From assembly GCA_946480245.1 (NCBI GenBank), contig CAMLIZ010000080.1, positions 1 to 19,889 of the forward strand: a DNA stretch of 19,889 nt, read 5' to 3'. Each line of letters opens with the position of its first letter. The first letter of the stretch is position 1. Shown here piece by piece: positions 1-7,802 of the stretch. The notes beneath the pieces were generated by a model, which did no database searches, had not been told where the DNA came from, and saw only the letters and a list, made by a program, of their open reading frames with translations. Origin of the DNA: an uncultured Pseudomonadota bacterium (GTDB lineage: Bacteria > Pseudomonadota > Gammaproteobacteria > Burkholderiales > Burkholderiaceae). The translations under genes and the position numbers were made by a program.

Positions 1-105
1 AGCGCTTTCTGCAGGCGGCGGTCGAGCCTCGGCATCGATTCGAGCTGCATCTGGCTGATGCCGCGCGCGAAAAATGCCCGGCATCCACTGCGATAAACAG
101 CCCTC
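1..105. other. No convincing gene in the left 105 bases
   Basis: All six frames were read. The plus strand has an open frame from 3 to 122 and the minus strand open frames without good starts; none has a recognisable motif. A fragment of a further gene, or the end of the prophage, could lie here but nothing in the sequence decides it. Confidence 0.4.
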
Positions 106-150
106 CGTTGCGCTTGCCCTGAGCGAAACAGAATTGAGCAGGGCGCAACG
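106..150 (-). repeat. Imperfect inverted repeat directly after the methylase stop
   Basis: Plus-strand arms cgttgcgcttgccctg (106-121) and cagggcgcaacg (139-150) pair over 12 bp with a 4-base bulge and a 17-base loop. The right arm touches the methylase stop codon. No T-run follows on the coding strand, so a classical rho-independent terminator is not supported. It may be the end of the transcript or an mRNA-stabilising stem. Confidence 0.5.
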
Positions 151-939
151 CTAGAACAGGCCGGCCGGTTCGGCATCGCGGTCCCAGCTGTAGATGATCA
201 GCTCGCGCCGTGGGGCTCGGTTCTGGCCCCCGCCAACCGTGTACTCGATGTCCAGTGCCTCCATCTGGAAGGCCGAGAAGCACCTGCGCACGTCCGGGTG
301 GTCATTCAGGCTGACGATCGCCTTGCCCTTCAGCTGGGCCATCCTGGTGGCCAGCAGCTCGTATTCCGACCACGGGAAGGCCACTCCATAGCCCTCGGTT
401 TGCCAGTACGGGGGGTCGGCGTAGAAAAGTGTGTGCGGGCGGTCGTAGCGCTCCATGCAGTCGGCCCAGTGCAGGTGCTCGATGTAGGCGCCCGACAGCC
501 GCAGATGCGCCGCGCTCAGGTTCTCCTCGATGCGCAGGAGGTTCACCGGTGGCGCCGTCGTGGCGGTGCCCCAACTCTGCCCCTCCACCTTGCCGCCGAA
601 CGCGTGGTGCTGGAGGTAGAAGAAGCGCGCAGCCCGCTGGATGTCGGTGAGCGTTGGCGGCGGTGTGTCCTGCATCCACTTGAACACCTCCCTGCTGCTC
701 AGCGCCCACTTGAACTGGCGCACGAACTCTTCGAGGTGGTGCTTCACGACACGGTACAGGTTCACCAGGTCGCCGTTGAGGTCGTTGATCACCTCCACCT
801 CAGCAGGCGGCCTCAGAAAGTACAGCGCGGCGCCGCCGGCGAACAGCTCGACGTAGCACGAGTGGGACGGGAACCTGTGAAGCAGGGTGTCTGCCAAGCG
901 GCGCTTGCCGCCGAGCCACGGAATGATGGGCTGGGCCAT
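151..939 (-). CDS. DNA adenine methylase, D12 class (Dam-like)
   Basis: A 262-residue D12-class N6-adenine methyltransferase. It has IIPWLGGKRRLADTLL at the N-terminus (S-adenosylmethionine-binding region), motif I as YVELFAGGAALYF (residues 30-41), INDLNGDLVNLYR, and motif IV DPPY at residues 175-178 (LFYADPPYWQTEGYG). The end has GGGQNRAPRRELIIYSW. It transfers a methyl group to adenine N6 in DNA, likely protecting phage DNA from host restriction. The target sequence cannot be read. Its place at the end of the late region corresponds to the mom modification gene of Mu. Start is ATG at 939 with GGAG seven bases upstream. It ends TAG at 151, followed by an inverted repeat. Confidence 0.93.
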   Translation of the reverse strand: MAQPIIPWLGGKRRLADTLLHRFPSHSCYVELFAGGAALYFLRPPAEVEVINDLNGDLVNLYRVVKHHLEEFVRQFKWALSSREVFKWMQDTPPPTLTDIQRAARFFYLQHHAFGGKVEGQSWGTATTAPPVNLLRIEENLSAAHLRLSGAYIEHLHWADCMERYDRPHTLFYADPPYWQTEGYGVAFPWSEYELLATRMAQLKGKAIVSLNDHPDVRRCFSAFQMEALDIEYTVGGGQNRAPRRELIIYSWDRDAEPAGLF

Positions 940-970
940 GTGCGAACTCCGGTAGTTACACTTCGCCCCG

Positions 971-982
971 CCACCCGGGTGG
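971..982. promoter_or_regulatory. 12-base palindrome upstream of the methylase gene
   Basis: CCACCCGGGTGG is a perfect palindrome 31 bases before the methylase ATG, in a 134-base gap with no clear gene. Ten bases downstream on the coding strand is TGTAACTACC, which resembles the TTTAACTA word of the protease and K leaders (ggtagtta is shared with the K leader). The gene has a GGAG ribosome site at about 947-950. A separate late promoter for the methylase, like Pmom in Mu, is an inference; GC-rich palindromes also arise by chance here. Confidence 0.35.
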
Positions 983-1073
983 TGTCAGGGCCTCGGCTGG
1001 TTCGCAGGCACGTTCTGCGGTCTGGCGGTCCTCCAAAGCGCTGCAACGCGGCGGAGGGTCGCCCTGGCTTTTT

Positions 1074-1553
1074 TCAATCTGGCGGCACCGGCCACTCAAT
1101 CTGCGTGGGGAAGCCCGGTTGCTGCGGCACGTCGCGCAGCGCCTGGCGATGCTCGGCCCACAGCTTGGCCAGCGCCTTGGGAACGTCCTGGCCCTGCGAC
1201 CAGTCGGTGGCCAGCAGGCGCCTGTCGCGCTCGGCGCGGGCGTTGAGGGCGTGGCCGGCGGCAGTGAGCTCGTGCGCCCAGTGCTGCGCGGCGTCGTCCC
1301 AGTGCCAGGTGGCCAGCGGAGTGTCGGCTGGGCGCGGCGGTAGCACGCTCTGGAGCGTCGGCACGCTGTTGCCGTGGTCGTCGGTGACCAGAACCACCTG
1401 GTGGCGCTCGTGGTCGACCTGGCCTTGGTATAGCGCACAGCCCTCTGGGGTGTGGGCGGCCAGGAACGCTGGGTTCGGGGGGGTGCAAGAGATGGCGGCG
1501 CCGGTAAAGCGGCCGTCGCTCAGTCGGTAGACCCAATGCATGGCGGCGCTCAT
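1074..1553 (-). CDS. Tail fibre assembly/tail chaperone-like protein
   Basis: A 159-residue protein. The C-terminal half carries the pattern of phage tail (fibre) assembly chaperones: a helix with RAERDRRLLATDW, then ALAKLWAEHRQALRDVPQQ, and the end PGFPTQIEWPVPPD. The N-terminal half has YRLSDGRFTGAAISCTPPNP and VTDDHGNSVPTLQ, a small beta-rich domain. Such proteins help fold or attach tail fibre or tip proteins. It is coupled by ATGA to the preceding 105-residue gene and lies at the end of the tail cluster. The stop is TGA followed on the coding strand by AAAAAG. Confidence 0.85.
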   Translation of the reverse strand: MSAAMHWVYRLSDGRFTGAAISCTPPNPAFLAAHTPEGCALYQGQVDHERHQVVLVTDDHGNSVPTLQSVLPPRPADTPLATWHWDDAAQHWAHELTAAGHALNARAERDRRLLATDWSQGQDVPKALAKLWAEHRQALRDVPQQPGFPTQIEWPVPPD

Positions 1554-1867
1554 TTCTTCATCAGCCGGCAGCGGATGCGCAGCTGGCTGGCCGAGATGAC
1601 GGAGGCACCGCTGATGGTGTGGCTGATCTCAGTCATGCCCACGGAGACGTTCGTGTTGGCCGTGTAATCGAGTTCGATCGTGGCGCTGGTGACGTTGCGG
1701 TTGAGCTGGCAGGAGGCCGCGCCGGCGAAGCCCTTGAGGCTGATGTCGTTGCCCCCTGCGTTGCCACCGCCCCAGGGATCCGAGTTGTTGTTCTTCCACA
1801 CGCCGCTGAAGCTGATCGACAGCTTGCCCGAGCGTGGGCTGTTGAAGGTGCCGGAGGGAAGTGCCAT
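1550..1867 (-). CDS. Unknown small protein after J
   Basis: A 105-residue protein I do not recognise. It starts MALPSGTFNSPRSGKLSISF, has a Asn/Gly-rich loop (WKNNNSDPWGGGNAGGND), then LKGFAGAASCQLN, and alternating Ser/Thr-rich beta-like sequence (TIELDYTANTNVSVGMTEIS), ending RIRCRLMKK. It contains two cysteines and no membrane segment. It starts five bases after the J stop and overlaps the next gene by ATGA, so it belongs to the tail transcript. A small virion protein attached to or assisting the tail tip is an inference. Confidence 0.75.
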   Translation of the reverse strand: MALPSGTFNSPRSGKLSISFSGVWKNNNSDPWGGGNAGGNDISLKGFAGAASCQLNRNVTSATIELDYTANTNVSVGMTEISHTISGASVISASQLRIRCRLMKK

Positions 1868-1872
1868 AGCGC

Positions 1873-4800
1873 TTAGGCGATGGTGGAGTAGGAGATGCCG
1901 GCCGCATCGAAGAAGTCGGTGGTTTCGATGATGGCCGCGTCGGCCACCTGCGCGGTGTCGATCGAACCGTCGCCCACCACCGCCCGCCAGGCGCCGCCGA
2001 GCCACACGTACTCGCGGCCGCTGCCGGTGTCCTGCCACACCGAGCCCTCCGGGGGCGTGCCCGAGATGGCCGGGTCGCTCGACTGGCGGTAGGTGCGGGT
2101 GCGAATGGGCACCCAGCCCCCGCCGTAGCGCGCGTAGGTGCCGATCTCATTGCCGCTGCCATCGAGCAGCACCCAGGTGTCGCCCGCGATCGCTGCAGCG
2201 CCGGGGTCGCTGGCCTGGCGCCACACGCGGGTGCGTGCCGTCATCGGGCCGAAGCGGATCTGCCTGAGCGTGCCGCCCACCGTGTGGAAGCTGCTGTCGA
2301 AGTACAGCCTCAACCCGGGCGGTGCGGCAACCGTGCGCACCACCACGCCGTTCTGCACGTACTGCACCGTGTTGTTGTCGTACACCACGCCGAACGCGTC
2401 GGTTGCGCTGTAGCCGGAACCGACGCCTATGCCGTTGCCGCTCTCGTAGATGTCCACTGCGCCGTCGCCGCGCAGGTACCACGCGAAGTCGATGCTCGCG
2501 TAGCCGGCGTCCAGCGTCGGGTCCGCGTTGAGGCCGAACATGCGCGCGCAGTCGGTTCTGCCCGGCACGGCCGAGGCGTAGGCCCCGCCGGTGTAGCTGT
2601 CGATGCTGTAGCAGTCGGAGTCCCATGCGGCCGATCCGGCCGCCTTGGTGGCGCCGTTGCCACTCACCGTGATGCCGCGGCCCAGCAGCTGCACATCGGC
2701 AGTGGCCGCCAGGTCGCCGAGGTACCCGTAGTCGATGATCGAGCGCGGCGTGGCGCTGTTGCCGCTGGCGCTGAGAGTGCCGTTCTTGATGCTGAAGCTG
2801 GCGTCGCACCAGGCGTTGGTGTCGCTGTCGACGTCGCCCATGTACTGCTCGAAGCCGTTGCCTTCCTGGCAGCCCGCGATGCCGATCAGCAGGTAGGCCG
2901 AGCGCGACTTGAAGCGCGCCGAGGCCCCAAAGAACGGCTCCGACGCACCGCAGCGCTTCATGGCAGCCAGCAGGCCACCCGTCAGCCGTAGGTTCTGCGG
3001 CTCGTCGTAGGTGAAGACCACCACCACGTAGTCGGGCCCGGTCGCGTTGAGATCCGCGGCCAGCGCGGCCGCGTCGCGGCCCGACGTGCCCGCGCCGGCG
3101 GCATACACGTCGTAGCTCTGCGAGAACGCGATCGCTCCGGTGGCGCGCGAGATGCGCACCATCGAATAGCTGCGCGCCGGCCCGAACAGCAGGGTGCCCG
3201 TCTCGCCGTCGTACAGGCCTGCCCCGATCGGCGCGTGCGTGTCGTTGAGGCCCTGGGACGCCACGCGGTACAGCTTGGGCCGGCCATTCACATCCGACCA
3301 CTGCTGCTCGCTGTTCAGCAGCGCCGAGGCCTGCAGCAGCTCTTTCAAGCTCGGCTCGCTGCCGTCGACCACGTGCACCATCGGCTTGCCGAAGAGCGCT
3401 GTGGCGCCGGCCGACGAGTAGTACTGGTAGGCGCGCGTGCCGGTGCGCGTGATGCCGGCTACCCAATTGAAGTTGAGACCCTGCTGCACCAGCAGGCCCG
3501 TGGTGGCGTCGTATATGCCGGCGCCTGTGTGCGTGCACCCCGTTTGCCCTGCCGGAAAGACGAAGCCCACCATGTAGTGCCACTTGCTCAGCGCCGGCGT
3601 TGCGCTCCCGGAAAAGTAGGGGTTGGCGTTCTCCGTGGTGGTGTTCAGGTCGCAAACGTCGTGGGCGCGAATGCCCCAAAAGACTTGCCCATCGCCGGAC
3701 ACCTTCTTGACCGGCACCACGAATCGATAGGCCTTGGCGGGATCGATCTCGAACCAGTTCGAGGAGCCCGATGGCCCAGCGTTCCATCCGCCCGCCGCAG
3801 CCCCGTCGGTGCCCGCCACGGCCTGCCACAGCGCCTCGGTGTTGCCGCGCGGGCCGATGCCCCACACGAACGTGTCGCTGTCGCCTGCGTCGCTGGTGTT
3901 GCGCCCCCACGCAATGGCGGCGCCTGGCTGCCACCAGGTCGAATCGAGCAGGTTGTTCTTGATCTCGCCGTCGCTCGGCCGGCTGCCGATGCTCCCCCAG
4001 TCGTTGGCAGAAAGCGGCGCAAAGCGGATGCCCTTGAGCGTGGCGCCCACCGAGCCGAAGCTGCTGTCCCAGTAGAGCTTCAGACCCGCCGGGGCGGCGA
4101 CGGTGCGCAACACATTGCCGTTCTGCAGATAGCGCACGTTCGAGTTGTCGTACACCACCGTGAGCACGTCGCCCGCCGCGTAGTTGCCCAGCGTGATGCC
4201 CGCGCCGCTCTCATAGGCCTGCAGCAGATTGGAGCCAGCCTCGCAGTACAGCGCGAAGTCCAGGCCTCCGAAGCCCACGTCGGCGCTTGGGTCGCTGTTG
4301 AGCCCGAACATCACATCCATGCCCGTCGCCACAGGCACCGCCTCGGCGTAGGCCCCTGCCGTGTAGCTCTGCACGCTGTACACATCGGAGTCCCAGGCGG
4401 CCCCGCCCCCTTTGGCCGCCACGTTGCCGGCGACAGCGCAGTTGCCGCGAGCGACCAACGTCACGTCCGCCGTGGCCCCATCCGCCGGCTTTCCGCTGCC
4501 CGTGATGCTCGACCACACCGCGCTCTCGCCCAAGGTGGCCACCGCCTCAGGGTTGAGCCCGTTGGTCCACATCACCATCGACGAGATGCCCGGCCCGGTA
4601 CCGGGTGTGCCGGTGTCTGCGTTGCCCGTCTCCATCGAGCCGATGAGAAAGTGCGTTGCGCCTGGCGTGAAGTCGACCCAGCCGCTGCCGTTGTTGTCGT
4701 ACTGCCATTGCCCCCCGCTCTTGCGCGCAAACGCGTAGCGGGTGCGCACGCCGTTCATCACGAAGTTGGCGCCCGCCGTGTCGAACACCACCCATCCGCG

Positions 4801-7152
4801 CTCAGGCCCCTGGTTCGTGAACAGCACACCGTTGGGCACCGACACGATCGCTCCGTTGATCCAGATCGCGCCTGGCGCGTCGATCGGCTGGCCGCTGAAG
4901 GTAAGCCCGTGGATGTACGCCTCGTTGTAGTTCGGCGTGCCGCCGAACAGGTCGGTGTTCACCTTGCAGGCCACGCCGATCGCCCGGCCCACCACAGTGA
5001 AGTTGCCCGTGAGCGCGTAGGAGGGCACGCCCAGCGCGTTCTGCGACACCACCTCCACCTCGAGTTCGCCGGGCGGCAGGCCGTCCAGATCCACCGAGTT
5101 GGCGCTGGTGAGCGCCATGTCGGTCCAGCCGCCGCCGTTCTGGCGCCAGCTCACCGCAAAGAACAGGCCCCGCGCCGGCTCAGCCCAGCTGATCGTCATG
5201 CGGCTGCGGTAGGTGGCCCCCACCAGGTACGGCGTTTCGGTGAACACCATGTCGGTAGGCGCCGGCGGCACCTTGCTCAGGCGCGAGATCGAGCGCGGCT
5301 CGATCACCAAGCCCTGCTCGATCGCGTCGTACTTGAGTGGGTCGTGCGCGATCCCGGTCACCTCATATTGCTCGGTGCCGTCATCGGCCTTCGATTCGGT
5401 GCGCGAGATGCACGTCCACTCGGTGGGCTCCACCACCTCGCTGCGTAGAACCCAGATCGCGGCTGCCGAGGGCACGCTGCTGAACGCGACGTGCACGGTA
5501 ATCGTGCGCGTGGTGCCAGCGGGCGTGGTGACTGCGCGCGACTCGGTGATGAAGCTAGCCCCGTCAGCCGGGTCCGGCGACATGATCACCAGCCTGAACG
5601 CCTCGCCGGCCGGCAGCACCACGTCCGCATCCAGCGTCACGGTGGTGCTGGTGGCGCTGTGCACGCGGCCGCCCAGGCGCTGGCCAGCCTCGTCAGCGTC
5701 CGCCACCTGGAAGCGCTGGCCAGGCTTGAGCACCGCGGCCTGTGCACCGGCCTTGAAGGTGACCACTTCGCCAGCCGCCTCGCTGTAGGCGGCCCAGCGA
5801 CACAGCCGGTGTGCCTGGCCGCGTGAGGTGACACCGATGGGCGCCATCTCGTACTCGACCAGGCCGCGGCGCGCCAGCTCCGCCTCGTCCACGTAGATCT
5901 CGGGAACGCGCTTGCCCAGCTGCGTGAGGTCGTTGTAGTAGCACACGAACACGCTGTGCCGCTGCCGGTTGCTCACGCTCTGGTAGGTGAACAGCCCGTC
6001 CACCACGTTGCCGTTGGTGAACAGCATCACCGCGTTCCCCGGCGCGTCCTGCGCCACGTGCAGCAGGCTGTCGCCCCAGTAGGTGATGCCGCGGAACACG
6101 GCCGCCAGGTCCTGCAGCACCCGATAGGCCTGCACGCGCGTCTGAAGGTACAGGTTGCAGGTGAAACGCGGCTCGGTTCCCCCATAACCGTTGCTCACCT
6201 TCTCGTCGCAGTACTGCCCTATGGCGTACAGCGCCCACTTGTCCACCTGCGACGGGAAGATGAACTGCCCAAGGCCCCAACGTGCGTTGGTGCACATCGC
6301 GTAGAACACCCAGGCCGGGTTGTTGGTCCACGCGATCTTGAAGGTGCCGTCCCACACGCCGCTGTAGGTGCCGGCCACGGGGTCGTAGTTGCTCGGTACC
6401 TGGATGCGCAGGCCCATCAGGTCATAGGCACGCGTGGGCACGCGGTTGAACTGCTTGGCGCTCACCTGCAGCCCCACCACCGCGCAGTTGGGGTAGCGCA
6501 GCTTCACCGACTGGATCTCGGTGTAGCTGTCCCAGTAGAAGGCGTTCTGCACGGCCGACGAGGTGCTGTCGTCGGTGATGCGCGTCACGCGGATGTCCCA
6601 GGGCCCCGGGCCCGTCAGCGCGAACTTGGTGGCGTACTTGTAGGTGCTCGTCGTCTTGCCGCTGATCGTCTTGCGAAAAACCTCCACGAAGCCGCCGCTG
6701 TTGCTCTGCAGCTCGATCGAGTACTCGAAGCTCGCCCCCTTTAAGTCGCCGTTGGAGGCGTCCAGCGTGGAGAGCGCCGGCACCATGATCGTCACGCGCG
6801 CGCTGTCCACGCTCGGGTTCGTGATCGTGCGCACCACTGGCGTGAGCTTGACCACCTCCACGCCCACCGCCTGCTCCGATTGCACGGTGTCGATGCCGGG
6901 CAGTGCGGCCTGGCCCTGCGTGCCGGGGTTGAAGGCCAGCTGCACGCCGTCGAAGTTGAGCGTGCCGTCCTCGTTCTGCAGCGGCACGCCGTCGAGGTAC
7001 ACGCTCTTCAGCCCGTTTACCAGGCCCTCCACCTCGCCCTCGCTCAGCAAATCCACCAGCTGGGCAAACTGCACGCTGCGCAGGCTGTCGGGTGACTCCA
7101 CCGGCGTGCGGCTGCCGCCCTTCTTGGCGCCACGGATGGGGCCGGTGCTCAT
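1873..7152 (-). CDS. Tail tip/host-specificity protein J-like with extended C-terminal domains
   Basis: A 1759-residue lambda gpJ homologue; lambda J is about 1130. Residues 1-540 match the J core: SVQFAQLVDLLSEGEVEGLV, LDGVPLQNEDGT, TRAYDLMGLRIQVPSNYDP and VLQDLAAVFRGITYWGD. A fibronectin-III-like domain lies about 625-720. A C-terminal extension then carries a ~145-residue domain (about 900-1047), a carbohydrate-binding-like stretch (about 1130-1275), a GG/ILEI-like domain (about 1285-1456), a second copy of the first domain (about 1490-1637), and two short repeats before the end. J is the receptor-binding tip protein; these extras likely form the receptor-contacting part. The gene starts by ATGA overlap and ends five bases before the 105-residue gene. 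Confidence 0.95.
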   Translation of the reverse strand: MSTGPIRGAKKGGSRTPVESPDSLRSVQFAQLVDLLSEGEVEGLVNGLKSVYLDGVPLQNEDGTLNFDGVQLAFNPGTQGQAALPGIDTVQSEQAVGVEVVKLTPVVRTITNPSVDSARVTIMVPALSTLDASNGDLKGASFEYSIELQSNSGGFVEVFRKTISGKTTSTYKYATKFALTGPGPWDIRVTRITDDSTSSAVQNAFYWDSYTEIQSVKLRYPNCAVVGLQVSAKQFNRVPTRAYDLMGLRIQVPSNYDPVAGTYSGVWDGTFKIAWTNNPAWVFYAMCTNARWGLGQFIFPSQVDKWALYAIGQYCDEKVSNGYGGTEPRFTCNLYLQTRVQAYRVLQDLAAVFRGITYWGDSLLHVAQDAPGNAVMLFTNGNVVDGLFTYQSVSNRQRHSVFVCYYNDLTQLGKRVPEIYVDEAELARRGLVEYEMAPIGVTSRGQAHRLCRWAAYSEAAGEVVTFKAGAQAAVLKPGQRFQVADADEAGQRLGGRVHSATSTTVTLDADVVLPAGEAFRLVIMSPDPADGASFITESRAVTTPAGTTRTITVHVAFSSVPSAAAIWVLRSEVVEPTEWTCISRTESKADDGTEQYEVTGIAHDPLKYDAIEQGLVIEPRSISRLSKVPPAPTDMVFTETPYLVGATYRSRMTISWAEPARGLFFAVSWRQNGGGWTDMALTSANSVDLDGLPPGELEVEVVSQNALGVPSYALTGNFTVVGRAIGVACKVNTDLFGGTPNYNEAYIHGLTFSGQPIDAPGAIWINGAIVSVPNGVLFTNQGPERGWVVFDTAGANFVMNGVRTRYAFARKSGGQWQYDNNGSGWVDFTPGATHFLIGSMETGNADTGTPGTGPGISSMVMWTNGLNPEAVATLGESAVWSSITGSGKPADGATADVTLVARGNCAVAGNVAAKGGGAAWDSDVYSVQSYTAGAYAEAVPVATGMDVMFGLNSDPSADVGFGGLDFALYCEAGSNLLQAYESGAGITLGNYAAGDVLTVVYDNSNVRYLQNGNVLRTVAAPAGLKLYWDSSFGSVGATLKGIRFAPLSANDWGSIGSRPSDGEIKNNLLDSTWWQPGAAIAWGRNTSDAGDSDTFVWGIGPRGNTEALWQAVAGTDGAAAGGWNAGPSGSSNWFEIDPAKAYRFVVPVKKVSGDGQVFWGIRAHDVCDLNTTTENANPYFSGSATPALSKWHYMVGFVFPAGQTGCTHTGAGIYDATTGLLVQQGLNFNWVAGITRTGTRAYQYYSSAGATALFGKPMVHVVDGSEPSLKELLQASALLNSEQQWSDVNGRPKLYRVASQGLNDTHAPIGAGLYDGETGTLLFGPARSYSMVRISRATGAIAFSQSYDVYAAGAGTSGRDAAALAADLNATGPDYVVVVFTYDEPQNLRLTGGLLAAMKRCGASEPFFGASARFKSRSAYLLIGIAGCQEGNGFEQYMGDVDSDTNAWCDASFSIKNGTLSASGNSATPRSIIDYGYLGDLAATADVQLLGRGITVSGNGATKAAGSAAWDSDCYSIDSYTGGAYASAVPGRTDCARMFGLNADPTLDAGYASIDFAWYLRGDGAVDIYESGNGIGVGSGYSATDAFGVVYDNNTVQYVQNGVVVRTVAAPPGLRLYFDSSFHTVGGTLRQIRFGPMTARTRVWRQASDPGAAAIAGDTWVLLDGSGNEIGTYARYGGGWVPIRTRTYRQSSDPAISGTPPEGSVWQDTGSGREYVWLGGAWRAVVGDGSIDTAQVADAAIIETTDFFDAAGISYSTIA
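2240..2690 (-). repeat. J internal domain repeat, copy 2
   Basis: Landmarks are AAWDSDCYSIDSYTGGAYA, MFGLNADP, VVYDNNTVQYVQNGVVVRTV, LRLYFDSSF and IRFGPMTA, matching copy 1. The copies are separated by about 440 codons holding the GG/ILEI-like domain, so this is a duplication around another domain, not a tandem one. Confidence 0.85.
4010..4455 (-). repeat. J internal domain repeat, copy 1
   Basis: Approximate span of about 145 codons in J. Landmarks are AAWDSDVYSVQSYTAGAYA, MFGLNSDP, VVYDNSNVRYLQNGNVLRTV, LKLYWDSSF and IRFAPLS. Each has a matching landmark in copy 2 (2240-2690). More than half of the residues are identical by eye, with one small gap. The fold looks beta-rich (concanavalin/SPRY-like), which is inference. 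Confidence 0.85.
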
Positions 7153-7802
7153 GGGGTCTCCCGATACGGGTCGCCTGGCATGTAGGCGGGCAGCGCCGGG
7201 TTCGTGATGGGTGAGCCACCTGGTGCGAGCAGCTGGTCTGTGCTCAAGCCGGCGGAGGCCTGCACCGAGCCCGCAATCACACGGCCAAAGGCCAGCGGCA
7301 CCGGGCCGCCGGCGTCGACAGTGTTGAGCGCGCCGGCATCCATGCCGTAGCTGGGCGCGTTCTCCGTCTTGTCAGGCGGCTTGCGCTGTGGTGACAGCAT
7401 CTGCACCACGCCGCTGACCACCAGCATCGCTCCCGCCTTCACGAGGTATTCGTTGCCCACGTACAAGCCCACGGCGATCAGCACTACGCCGATCACCGTT
7501 TGCAGCACGCCGCCACGCTTGGCGCCGGCAATCACCGGCACGATGCGGATCGGCTCCTCGCTGCCCACCAGGTCGTTCTTCTGCTCCGCGCCTATGGCCG
7601 CGCGCCGCGGTCCGCGCCCCACGAACACGTGATAGGCCTGGCTGCCGTCCGGCCCCACGAACTCGCGCTTGAAGCCTGGCAGCACCGCGCACAGCGCGCG
7701 CGCCGCCTCCGCCGGCGTGCTCACCGCCAGGTGAAACACGCGGCCGAAGCGGCGGCCCAGCGCGCCATACAGGCGCACCTCACGCAACAGGGTGCTGTTC
7801 AT
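7149..7802 (-). CDS. Tail assembly protein I-like
   Basis: A 217-residue lambda gpI homologue. The N-terminus (residues 1-90) has the beta-rich LREVRLYGALGRRFGRVFH, AARALCAVLPGFKREF and RIVPVIAGAKRGG blocks. A glycine-rich hydrophobic stretch follows at about residues 98-136 (VLQTVIGVVLIAVGLYVG, AGAMLVVSGVVQML), possibly membrane-inserting. The C-terminal part is flexible, with GGPVPLAFGRVIAGS. The ATG at 7800-7802 overlaps the stop of K as ATGA, and its own stop overlaps the ATG of J in the same way. A longer in-frame reading upstream overlaps K and is not protein-like, so this start is preferred. Confidence 0.93.
   Translation of the reverse strand: MNSTLLREVRLYGALGRRFGRVFHLAVSTPAEAARALCAVLPGFKREFVGPDGSQAYHVFVGRGPRRAAIGAEQKNDLVGSEEPIRIVPVIAGAKRGGVLQTVIGVVLIAVGLYVGNEYLVKAGAMLVVSGVVQMLSPQRKPPDKTENAPSYGMDAGALNTVDAGGPVPLAFGRVIAGSVQASAGLSTDQLLAPGGSPITNPALPAYMPGDPYRETP

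Noticed and set aside
2..105. Degenerate Com-like zinc-finger fragment on the minus strand
   Set aside because: A stretch reading FFARG...MQLES.PR loosely recalls Com, but the cysteines are missing and there is no start; too weak to call.
1055..1076. Plus-strand hairpin with TTTTTT (possible terminator)
   Set aside because: The stem (aggg/ccct) is only four pairs and no plus-strand gene precedes it.
3235..5448. Long plus-strand open frame of 737 codons opposite J
   Set aside because: Rich in Arg, His, Ala and Val with no domain pattern; it is the antisense shadow of a GC-rich gene whose minus-strand product is clearly J.
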